DNA of 64,000 bases from Acidobacteriota bacterium (GTDB lineage Bacteria; Acidobacteriota; Terriglobia; Terriglobales; SCQP01), in the NCBI GenBank assembly GCA_027459505.1, contig DAIDIE010000014.1:62001-126000 (forward strand). The letters are read 5' to 3'. The notes beneath the pieces are model-generated. The model was not told where the DNA came from. It was given only the letters and a program-made list of their open reading frames with translations, and searched no databases. The translations under genes were made by a program, and so were the position numbers. Below are positions 9,249-16,999 of the stretch, in pieces (the stretch's first letter is position 1; each line of letters begins with the position of its first letter).

Positions 9249-10232
9249 ATGCGACGCGATCACGAGGATACCCACCCGTTGAGAGTTGAACCCCTTACCC
9301 TCACCCATCTGGTGCGGCTGGAGAACGAATTACGCCGCGTCATCCGTAGTTCCGATCAGGCCGTCCGCATGACGCTCACCGCGCTGCTCGCCGATGGGCA
9401 CGTCCTGATTGAAGATGTTCCTGGCGTTGGCAAGACCACCCTGGCGCATGCGGTGGCACGCACGCTGGATGGCAGCTTCCAGCGCATTCAGTTCACCAGC
9501 GATCTCTTGCCCAGCGACGTGGTGGGCACCAACATCTACAGCCAGCGCGCGGAGCGCTTCGAATTCAAGCACGGGCCGATCTTCGCCAATGTGGTTCTGG
9601 CTGACGAGATCAACCGCACCACGCCCAAAACGCAATCGGCGTTGCTGGAGGCGATGAACGAGCACCAGGTCACGGTGGATACCGAAAGCCATCCGCTGCC
9701 GCGCCCTTTTCTGGTCATTGCCACCCAGAATCCGAGCGAGCACCACGGGACGTTTCCCCTGCCCGAATCCCAACTGGACCGCTTCCTGGTGCGCATTCGC
9801 ATGGGCTACCCCCATCGCGAAGACGAACTGGCCATCTTGCGCGGGCAGGCCGGGGCGGAACAACTCTCCGGGCTGCAGCCCCTTCTCAGCACAGACAATG
9901 TGCTGGAATTGCAGCAGATGACCCGCGAGGTGCACGTGGACGATTCCCTGCTGGAATACGAACTGGCCCTGGCCGGCGCCACGCGTCACCATGACAGCCT
10001 GGCGATTGGCGTCAGCCCCCGCGGCACGCTGATGCTGCACCGGGCGGCGCAGGCGCGGGCGCTCCTGGAAGGGCGTACCTACTGCACCCCCAGCGACATC
10101 AAAGACATGGTCGTGCCGGTTTTCTCGCACCGTGTGCTGGTTCAGCCGCGGCTGGGAGCTGGCCTGCAGCGGCCGGAGCAGATCGAAGCACTGATTGCCG
10201 CCATTCGCGACACGGTTCCGGTTCCCGAATAG
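9249..10232 (+). CDS. MoxR-family AAA+ ATPase
   Basis: AAA+ chaperone-like ATPase of the MoxR group, which typically works with DUF58 or von Willebrand A proteins in cofactor insertion or envelope stress. It has 327 residues, Walker A in VPGVGKTT, Walker B in VVLADEINRTTP, a sensor-1 region around VIATQNPSEHHGTFPLPE, and the C-terminal lid domain. The ATG at 9249 is used; a TTG at 9279 is an alternative. Its usual DUF58 or VWA partners are absent, which is unusual: the next gene is a pterin carbinolamine dehydratase. Confidence 0.92.
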   Translation: MRRDHEDTHPLRVEPLTLTHLVRLENELRRVIRSSDQAVRMTLTALLADGHVLIEDVPGVGKTTLAHAVARTLDGSFQRIQFTSDLLPSDVVGTNIYSQRAERFEFKHGPIFANVVLADEINRTTPKTQSALLEAMNEHQVTVDTESHPLPRPFLVIATQNPSEHHGTFPLPESQLDRFLVRIRMGYPHREDELAILRGQAGAEQLSGLQPLLSTDNVLELQQMTREVHVDDSLLEYELALAGATRHHDSLAIGVSPRGTLMLHRAAQARALLEGRTYCTPSDIKDMVVPVFSHRVLVQPRLGAGLQRPEQIEALIAAIRDTVPVPE

Positions 10233-10259
10233 CACGAACCCGGAACAGGAAGGATCCAT

Positions 10260-10598
10260 ATGCCTGAACTAGCGGAAAAATCCTGCGTTCCCTGCCGGGG
10301 CGGTGTGCCGGCGCTGCAAGGGGAGGAATTGAAGCGCCTGGAGGCGCAAGTGCCGGGCTGGAGCGTGGTTGATGGACATCACCTGCAGCGCGAGTTCAAG
10401 TTCCCCGATTTCGTCAGCGCGTTGGAATTCGTCAACCAGGTGGGGCGGATTGCCGAGGCCGAAGGCCATCATCCCGACATTCTTCTGAGCTGGGGCAAAG
10501 CGGTGATCACTATTTATACCCACAAGGTGAACGGCCTCACGGAGAGCGACTTCATCCTGGCCGCCAAAATCAGCAAGGTGCCGCAAAGCCGGCAATAG
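10260..10598 (+). CDS. phhB: 4a-hydroxytetrahydrobiopterin dehydratase
   Basis: Small pterin-4a-carbinolamine dehydratase that regenerates the pterin cofactor of aromatic amino acid hydroxylases; it can also act as a transcription coactivator in some organisms. It has 112 residues. Conserved features are PGWSV, the EAEGHHPDI motif with active-site His pair, and TIYTHKVNGLTESD. An N-terminal CVPC motif precedes the domain, as is common in bacterial members. AAGGA lies seven bases before the ATG. No phenylalanine hydroxylase is in the window. Confidence 0.93.
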   Translation: MPELAEKSCVPCRGGVPALQGEELKRLEAQVPGWSVVDGHHLQREFKFPDFVSALEFVNQVGRIAEAEGHHPDILLSWGKAVITIYTHKVNGLTESDFILAAKISKVPQSRQ

Positions 10599-10646
10599 CG
10601 CGATAGCCCTGCGCGGGCCTGCAGGCGCGTGGAATGTCGCGCCCCC

Positions 10647-10708
10647 CACTAGCGATCTCCCCCGGCGATCTCTCCCAAGGGGAGGACTCGGTGGCTCACT
10701 CCTACGGC
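10647..10708 (+). repeat. full copy of a dispersed repeat
   Basis: A 62-bp unit in the convergent gap between phhB and the RND gene. Its first 41 bp match 29421-29461 at 33 of 41 positions (shared blocks GCGATCT, CCGGCGATCTCT and GAGGAC). Its last 24 bp match 690-713, and its core also aligns with 31072-31113. Confidence 0.6.
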
Positions 10709-10750
10709 TTAATGGGTGACCACATGGGTGACCACTTAATGGGTGACCAC
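10709..10750 (+). repeat. tandem 12-15-bp repeat across an RND stop codon
   Basis: Three head-to-tail copies of ATGGGTGACCAC, the first and third preceded by TTA (10709-10723, 10724-10735, 10736-10750). On the minus strand the unit encodes VVTH plus stop, so the gene's last four codons and stop have been duplicated downstream of the stop now in use. Confidence 0.8.
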
Positions 10751-13700
10751 GGGGACGTGCTGCGTCTGGCGGGCGCGACCGCTCATATAAACGTAGGCGA
10801 CCGGCGTAATCACCAGCGACAGCGCCATCGAGATCACCACGCCGCCGATGACGGCAATCGCCAAAGGCTGCAGCATCTGCGATCCGGCGCCAATACCAAA
10901 GGCCAGGGGCAACATGCCCGCCACGGTTGCCAGGGCGGTCATGACGATGGGCCGCAGCCGCCGCCGCCCCGCCTGCAACATGGCTTCCCGCCCGGAATAG
11001 CCCCAGTCGCGGAACTTCTGTTCGGCGTCCAGCAGCAGGATTCCGTTCTTGGCCACAATGCCCACCACCATAATCAGCCCCATGAAAGAGGCGATATTGA
11101 AGGTGGTGCCGGTCAGCAAGAGGGCCAACAGCACGCCCGAGGTCGACAACAGCGCCGAGGCGAGAATCGCCGCGGGAGCGGAAAACGACCCAAACTCAAA
11201 CAGCAGCACCGCGAATACCAGCACAATCGCCAGCAGCAGGACCAGCAGCAGATCCTTGAACGACTTCTGCTGCTGTTGGTAACCACCACCATAGACCACG
11301 CGAATGCCCGCGGGCAGATGCAAACCCGCGACTGCGCTCTTCACCCCGGCTATCGCATGGCCCAGATCGGTGTTTTCCAGACGGGCGGAAACAATCACAT
11401 CGCGCTGCAAGTTTTCTTCCAGAATTTCCGTTTGCCCCGGCACCACACGCAGTTCGGCCAGGGCCCCCAATGTAGCGGTGTGTCCGGATGCGCTGGTCAA
11501 CACGGTATTGCGCATGGCGTCCACCGTCGCCCGGTCCGCGCCGGGAAAGCGCACGCGGATGTTGTAGGCGCGCGCGTTCTTAATCACCGGCTGCTCGGCC
11601 TTCACGCCCTGCAACAGCGCCTGCGCATCTTGCGCCACCTCCTCGGGGGTAAAGCCGGCTCGCGCCGCCGCCGCCGCGTTGACGTGGAACGACAATGCCG
11701 GGCCGCTGATGGTGTCGTCAATGCCGTTCATAACGTCGACAATGCCGGGAACCTTGCCAATGGCATCTCCCACCCTCGGCGCCCACTGCCGCAGCAGCGC
11801 CGCGTTTTCAGAAAAAAGCTTCACCTCCACCGGTTCAGGAGCGTTGGTGAGGTCCCCAATCATGTCCTGCAGCATGTTGGCGAACTCAATGTCGGGCACT
11901 GGCTCCTTTTCGGCAATCTCGTGGCGCAACACCGCCTCCACCTCCGCGGTCGAGTGTTGGCGGTTGGGCTTCAGCTTCACCGAGATGTCGCCGGTATTGG
12001 CTTCTGTCACCGCCGCCAGTCCGAGTTGCAGACCAGTACGGCGGGAAATGCCCTGCACGTCGGGGTTGGCGGTAATGATGTGTTCGATGTGACTAATGAC
12101 GCGGTTGGTCTCTTGCAGTGAACTGCCGGCCGGCATGACGTAATCGACGACAAAGCCTCCCTCGTCCATCTGCGGCAACAAGTCGCTTCCCAGCAGGCGG
12201 TAGCTGCCATACGAGACCACAATCAAAACCGCGCTGCCAATCAGCAGCCAGCCGGGACGGTCGAAAGCTGTTTGCAGGGCGCGCTCATAGCCGCGCAAAA
12301 TCCGGCGGAACAAAGGTCCCACGCTGGCTTCTTCGGCCTGCAGCAGACGGCGCTGTTCTTCCCCGGGGGGAATATCGTGCAAACCTCCGGGCCCCTTGTC
12401 CTTAATAAGGTATTGACTGAGCGCCGGTGTCCAGGTGAGGGCCAGCGCGAGTGAGGTGACCAGCGCCGCGCTCACCGTAATTGCCAGGGCGCGGAAGAAG
12501 ACTCCCGTGACCCCGGTGATTGAAATCAACGGCAGGAAGACCACGATGGGGGTAAAAGTTGAGCCCAGCAGAGGAATCGTGATCTCGCGCAGGCCGCTGC
12601 GAATGGCGAAGATGAGGCTCTGTCCGGCGTCGCGGTGCAGAACAATGTTTTCCACCACCACAATCGCGTCATCGATCACCAGGCCAACAGCGGCCGCCAA
12701 CCCGCCCAGGGTCATCAAGTTGAAGCTTTGCCCCAGCATCTTCAGGATGATGAAGGTCACCATCACCGTAACGGGAATCACCAGGCCGGCAACCACCGAC
12801 GTTCCCCAGTCACGCAGGAAGACGACCAGGATGATCGAGGCCAGAATCATGCCGAGCAGGATGGCGTCTCGCACGCTCTTGATCGAAGCCCCGACAATAT
12901 CCGACTGGTCATAAAAAGGCTGCAGATGAATACCGGGAGGCAGGCTCTGCCGCAGGCTCTCGATTTCGCGGTGCACTTCACTGGCCACCAACATGGTGTT
13001 GCTGCCCGGCTGGCGGTTGATGTTGAGCAAGACCGCGGGCTGGCCGTTGGCGCTGACAATGGTGTAGACGGGCCGCACCGACTCTCGCACCGCCGCCACA
13101 TCGCCCACCCGGACCGGCGTCCCTTGTGGCGAGAGCTTGACCACCAGCCCGGAAATCTGTTGGGGCGTACGCACCTGACCGCTGACCAATGTCAGGTAAA
13201 GCTGGTGGCCGCTGTTGATCAGGCCTGGGGAGTGCACAACATTGCCGCGATTGACGGCGGCCAGAATGTCAGCCACGGTCACGCCCGCGCGCTGCAACTC
13301 CGCCGGCTCCGGGATGATGTGGAACTCCGGCTCGCGCCCGCCCTGCACCACCACCGTAGAAACGCCTGCCAGCCGGTTCAGGCGCGGCTTGATGTCAAAC
13401 TGCGCCATCTGCCAGAGCTGCGTCTGCGGCACGGTCCTGGAGGTCAAGCTGTAGCCCAGCACGGGAAAGCTGGAAAAGGTCAAGCGATGCGCCGAGAGCG
13501 CGGTGTTTGGCGGCAACTCGCCACGAATGCCGGCCAGCGCCGCATTGACGCGCGCCAGCGTCTGGAACATATCCACGTTCCAGTCGAAGGAGAGATCGAT
13601 TTCGGCCGAGCCGCGGCTGGTAATGGAGTAGACGCCACGCAGTCCCCGCACGCTGTTGACGGCATTCTCCAGCGGCCGCGTCACCGTGACCAGCATCTGG

Positions 13701-13852
13701 TCAATCGGAGTGACGCCGGCATCGGCGCCAATCACGATACGAGGAAAGTTCGTGGACGGAAAAACCGCGATGGGCACACTGAGGCTTAAATACGCGCCCA
13801 CCACCGCGAGCACGATCATCACGAACAAAATCGGTTTGCCGAACCGCTGCAT
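10736..13852 (-). CDS. RND-family efflux transporter, inner-membrane pump
   Basis: Proton-driven export pump of the AcrB/MdtC/CzcA superfamily, 1038 residues, which is full length. Visible signatures are VPIAVFPSTNFP after the first membrane helix, the TM4 motif around AAVGLVIDDAIVVVEN with paired Asp for proton relay, and a second hydrophobic block in the C-terminal half (ILLLDAEQKFR, then GMLPLAFGIG). It is the last gene of a three-gene operon after the TolC-like and adaptor genes (18-bp gap from the adaptor). The stop codon lies inside a small tandem repeat. Drug and metal substrates cannot be told apart; I see no clear CzcA metal-site motif. Confidence 0.93.
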   Translation of the reverse strand: MQRFGKPILFVMIVLAVVGAYLSLSVPIAVFPSTNFPRIVIGADAGVTPIDQMLVTVTRPLENAVNSVRGLRGVYSITSRGSAEIDLSFDWNVDMFQTLARVNAALAGIRGELPPNTALSAHRLTFSSFPVLGYSLTSRTVPQTQLWQMAQFDIKPRLNRLAGVSTVVVQGGREPEFHIIPEPAELQRAGVTVADILAAVNRGNVVHSPGLINSGHQLYLTLVSGQVRTPQQISGLVVKLSPQGTPVRVGDVAAVRESVRPVYTIVSANGQPAVLLNINRQPGSNTMLVASEVHREIESLRQSLPPGIHLQPFYDQSDIVGASIKSVRDAILLGMILASIILVVFLRDWGTSVVAGLVIPVTVMVTFIILKMLGQSFNLMTLGGLAAAVGLVIDDAIVVVENIVLHRDAGQSLIFAIRSGLREITIPLLGSTFTPIVVFLPLISITGVTGVFFRALAITVSAALVTSLALALTWTPALSQYLIKDKGPGGLHDIPPGEEQRRLLQAEEASVGPLFRRILRGYERALQTAFDRPGWLLIGSAVLIVVSYGSYRLLGSDLLPQMDEGGFVVDYVMPAGSSLQETNRVISHIEHIITANPDVQGISRRTGLQLGLAAVTEANTGDISVKLKPNRQHSTAEVEAVLRHEIAEKEPVPDIEFANMLQDMIGDLTNAPEPVEVKLFSENAALLRQWAPRVGDAIGKVPGIVDVMNGIDDTISGPALSFHVNAAAAARAGFTPEEVAQDAQALLQGVKAEQPVIKNARAYNIRVRFPGADRATVDAMRNTVLTSASGHTATLGALAELRVVPGQTEILEENLQRDVIVSARLENTDLGHAIAGVKSAVAGLHLPAGIRVVYGGGYQQQQKSFKDLLLVLLLAIVLVFAVLLFEFGSFSAPAAILASALLSTSGVLLALLLTGTTFNIASFMGLIMVVGIVAKNGILLLDAEQKFRDWGYSGREAMLQAGRRRLRPIVMTALATVAGMLPLAFGIGAGSQMLQPLAIAVIGGVVISMALSLVITPVAYVYMSGRARQTQHVPVVTH

Positions 13853-13870
13853 GGACCTCTCTTGACGAAG

Positions 13871-15112
13871 CTATTTGGCGGATGCCACTTTCACGCGTGT
13901 TCCGTCATCCAGGCCGAAGCTGCCTTGCGTGATGACCATTTCCCCCGGGTGCACCCCGCTGAGCAACTCCGCCTCGCCGGCGGTGCGCACACCTACGGTC
14001 ACCGGGCGCAGGTGCGCCCTGCCGTCCGGGCCGGCCACCATGATCGAGGTTTGCCCGTTGCCGGCGGTCAAAAGCGCGCTCGCCGGGACCACCAGCGCCT
14101 GAGGAACGTTCCTGACGTCGATGGTGAGTGTAGCTGCCGCCCCGGGGCGCAAGCGCAAGTCGGCATGCTGGGTCTCCGCCCAAACCTCGACGGTCGTGCT
14201 GTTGGGATCCAAGGCCGAGTTCACCAGAGTCACGCGCGCCGGCACGGTCGTGCCATCCACGGATATTGCCGCCGTCTGTCCCAGCTTCACCAGGGCCGCC
14301 TGCTGTTCGGGGATATGGGCTCGCGCCACCATGCGGCTGGTATTCATCACCGTAACCAGAGGCGTTCCCGCACTGGCGATCTGCCCCGGATATAACGAAC
14401 GGGCGGTCACCACGCCATTAATGGGGCTGCGCACCTGCGAGTAATCCAACAGGGCGCGCGCCGCGTTCTTGCGACCCGCCGCGGCCGTGAGCTGCCCTTG
14501 CGCCGACTGCCGGATGGTCCCCCTCTGGACGGCCCGCAATTTCCGCAGCCGCTGCTGCGCCAGCAGCAGCGCGTTGCGCGCATTCACCAACGCTACCTCG
14601 CTATCATCCAACTGATTGCGGGAAATAGCGCCCTGGGCAAATAAATGTCTGCGGTCCTGATAGATGCGTTGCTGGTTCCGCAACGATTGCTGCGCCGAAT
14701 TGACCGTGAGCTGTGCCTGGTTGAGCTGCTCGGGAAGCGTGCCGGAGGTTATCGAGCGGTAGTTCGCCTGGGCCTGCTCGTACTCCCCCTGCGCCTGTTG
14801 ATAGTTGCCGCTGAGCTCGGCGTCTTGCAATACCGCCAAAAGCTGTCCTTTATGCACACGGCTGCCGAGGTTGACGTAAAAGCGCTTAACCGGCGCGCTG
14901 ACTGGTGGCGTGAGCTCCGCTTCCTGTAGTGGGTACAGGACCGCGTCCGCGCTGACCACCTCCTGCAAGGGCTTGAGGCGGGCCGCTTGTGCCTGCACGG
15001 TGACCACCGGCGAAACCGGCTTGCGCTTGTGGGTGCCGCAGCCGCTCAACACCAAAAATGCCAGCGTGGCGCTGGCGGCTTCGAGTTTTCGCAAGGGCGG
15101 AAAAATGCTCAC
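13871..15112 (-). CDS. RND efflux periplasmic adaptor, lipoprotein
   Basis: Membrane-fusion protein that links the RND pump to the outer-membrane channel. It has 413 residues. The N-terminus carries a lipobox (LVLSGC), so it is predicted to be a lipoprotein anchored at the inner membrane. A biotinyl-lipoyl-like half (GSRVHKGQLLAVLQDAEL), a long coiled-coil hairpin with Gln-rich heptads (about 110-210), a second lipoyl half (SPINGVVTARSLYPGQIAS) and beta-barrel domains follow. Its first four bases overlap the end of the TolC-like gene, indicating translational coupling. Confidence 0.93.
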   Translation of the reverse strand: MSIFPPLRKLEAASATLAFLVLSGCGTHKRKPVSPVVTVQAQAARLKPLQEVVSADAVLYPLQEAELTPPVSAPVKRFYVNLGSRVHKGQLLAVLQDAELSGNYQQAQGEYEQAQANYRSITSGTLPEQLNQAQLTVNSAQQSLRNQQRIYQDRRHLFAQGAISRNQLDDSEVALVNARNALLLAQQRLRKLRAVQRGTIRQSAQGQLTAAAGRKNAARALLDYSQVRSPINGVVTARSLYPGQIASAGTPLVTVMNTSRMVARAHIPEQQAALVKLGQTAAISVDGTTVPARVTLVNSALDPNSTTVEVWAETQHADLRLRPGAAATLTIDVRNVPQALVVPASALLTAGNGQTSIMVAGPDGRAHLRPVTVGVRTAGEAELLSGVHPGEMVITQGSFGLDDGTRVKVASAK

Positions 15113-16551
15113 GGCTGTTGCGCTCCAGGCACCGGTTGCAGATGACCACCGGTAAGGATGTTTAAGGTGGCCAAAGCGACGCGATAGCGCGCCTGGCCGG
15201 CGGTTTCGGCCGCACGCGCCTGCGCCAGCAGCGACTCGGCGTCCACCAACGCCAGAATGGTGTCATCTCCGGAACGATAGCGCAACGACGCCAGGTGCAG
15301 GTTTCTTGCCGCCAGTTGCGAAGTCTGATGCAACCGGGCCAAAGCGGCACGCGCGGCGCGCGCTTGGTCGTAGCTGGTTTGCAGATTGGCCAGCGCTTGC
15401 CGCTGCGCAAAGGCGAGTTCGACCCTGGCCTGGTGGCGGCGCAGTTTGGCTTGCCGCACTTGACTGGCCGTCGCTCCCCAATTCCAGATCGGGATGTTCA
15501 GCGTGGCCGCCGCCGCCGAGCCCAGGTTGGGAATGGGACCATTGCGGGTGGCGAAATGTGTGGCGTCGATGCCATACCAGTAATCAAGGCTCAGCGCAGG
15601 CAAAAAGGCGTCGCGAGCCAGACTGACGCCTGCATTCGCCGTCCTTAGCGACGCCAGGGCGGCCCGCAACTCCGGATTATGGAGAGCGGCTAGTCTCGCC
15701 AGTGTTTGGAAACCGGGCAAAGGAGGCGGCGCCGCCAGATCATTGACCAAACGGAACGCTTGCCGCGGGTTGGGAAACAACAAAACCGCCAGGCTAAAGC
15801 GCGCCCGCTCCAGGGCAAGCTGATCATCTTCCACCGTCTGTTCGGCCTGGTTATTTTGGATTTGCGCGCGAATCACGTCCGCCTGGGCCACCTCGCCGCC
15901 GCGCTGCAGTTGCTGACTTACGCGCCAATAGCGCTGGGCGGCGGTCAGGTTGTCGCGCGCCCCGCGCAGATTTTGCTCTGCTACCAGCACCCCGTAATAG
16001 TCGGCAACCACGGTGCGGTCCAGGCCCCGCGCGGCAATATCGCGCTGCGCCTGCGCCAGCGCGCGGCGCGCCGCCGCCTGATGCATTGCGTTTAGCCCGG
16101 CGGGAAACGGAACCACCTCATGCACCTGCCCCTGACTGAGGTACTCGTGCACCGCGTTGTTGGCAATGAAGCGTCCGGAAGGGGTATTGTTGCCCTCCGT
16201 GTAGAGATACTGATTGTTGTAGGTAACGCTCGGCAGCAGGCCGGCTCGGGCTTGTACGAGGTTTTCGCGGGCCAAACCCGCCTGCGTCACCGCGGCATTG
16301 AATTGTGGACTGTAGCGCCGCGCCAACAACAGGGCCTGCTGGAGGGTGAGCCGGGGCGCGCGAACCAGCGGCTGCGCGGCGGCTACCCCCGCGGTGTTAG
16401 CTGAGGCGCTCTGGGCAAGAGCCGGCGCTCCGCACAACCCGCAGAAAGCGAGGGCGCAGAAAGCCAGACACTCAAACGTGAGGGCGAGCAGAACCGCCGA
16501 CCTTCGCTTCAACTCTGGGCATCGCAGTTTGGAGGACGTCGGCATCCGCAT
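15109..16551 (-). CDS. TolC-family outer-membrane efflux channel
   Basis: Outer-membrane channel of the tripartite pump. From ATG 16551 (MRMPTSSK) it has 480 residues with a signal peptide ending near PALAQS. Two OEP repeats are visible, each starting with a helical stretch such as LTLQQALLLARRYSPQ and later ELRAALASLRTANAGVSLAR, with Ala/Gln-rich coiled coils typical of TolC. The frame is open to 16647, but the signal peptide fits the 16551 start. First gene of the efflux operon. Confidence 0.9.
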   Translation of the reverse strand: MRMPTSSKLRCPELKRRSAVLLALTFECLAFCALAFCGLCGAPALAQSASANTAGVAAAQPLVRAPRLTLQQALLLARRYSPQFNAAVTQAGLARENLVQARAGLLPSVTYNNQYLYTEGNNTPSGRFIANNAVHEYLSQGQVHEVVPFPAGLNAMHQAAARRALAQAQRDIAARGLDRTVVADYYGVLVAEQNLRGARDNLTAAQRYWRVSQQLQRGGEVAQADVIRAQIQNNQAEQTVEDDQLALERARFSLAVLLFPNPRQAFRLVNDLAAPPPLPGFQTLARLAALHNPELRAALASLRTANAGVSLARDAFLPALSLDYWYGIDATHFATRNGPIPNLGSAAAATLNIPIWNWGATASQVRQAKLRRHQARVELAFAQRQALANLQTSYDQARAARAALARLHQTSQLAARNLHLASLRYRSGDDTILALVDAESLLAQARAAETAGQARYRVALATLNILTGGHLQPVPGAQQP

Positions 16552-16827
16552 GAAAAAGGTTCTGAGGCGAACGGCACAGCCGCTTTTGTTCCACCCGCTT
16601 CTTGGACTCCCCGTTAGACTGCAGCCATGAACTGCAAATCCGCGCATGGACCTTCCGACCCACCAAGGTCACTTGCTTCAGGATACCCCTTCTCATCCGG
16701 GAAAGCGGTCTTATCCCAGCGCCACGCCTCCGGACGAGAGGCAAAACCTCCGCGAACTCAGGACGGCTTCAGCCCAGCCCTAGCCGGTGGCGGCGCTCTT
16801 TTAGTGACGGTTTCGCGAGCGCGCTCG

Positions 16828-16894
16828 TTACCTGGATCGTTACGCGAGCGGGATCGTTACGTGGATCTTTACCTGGATCGTTACGCGAGCGGGA
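16828..16894 (+). repeat. 26-bp direct repeat, two copies, plus fragments
   Basis: TTACCTGGATCGTTACGCGA followed by GCGGGA occurs at 16828-16853 and again at 16869-16894. Between the copies lie partial units (TCGTTACGTGGATCTT). The sub-units CGTTAC and GGATC recur, giving a degenerate array with a 41-bp period. Confidence 0.75.
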
Positions 16895-16950
16895 CGCTGC
16901 TTACCCGTTTAGACACAGCGGGGGGGGAGAGGAGTTGAATGCTTAGCGTT

Positions 16951-16989
16951 GGCGCGGAACCCGCATGCAACGCGGGTTCCGCGCCTTTA
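16951..16989 (-). terminator. terminator of acs
   Basis: A perfect 14-bp inverted repeat, GGCGCGGAACCCGC against GCGGGTTCCGCGCC, with a 7-base loop. It lies directly after the acs stop codon on the minus strand. A short T/A stretch (TTTAA) is on the plus-strand side, so the hairpin may work in both directions. Confidence 0.75.
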
Positions 16990-16999
16990 ACGAGGTACT

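Larger units (their letters stand above)
16552..16999. other. intergenic with tandem-like repeats and terminator
   Basis: No gene is supported. The stretch holds the start region of the efflux operon (minus strand), an imperfect repeat array at about 16826-16894, and the acs terminator at 16951-16985. Open frames here are short and disagree with each other. Confidence 0.6.

Noticed and set aside
10634-12121. Long plus-strand open frame (495 codons) opposite the RND gene
   Set aside because: His/Gln/Arg-rich translation without any domain; it is the antisense of a clear RND pump.
16828-16894. CRISPR array
   Set aside because: Only two copies of a 26-bp unit with a short, related spacer and no cas genes.
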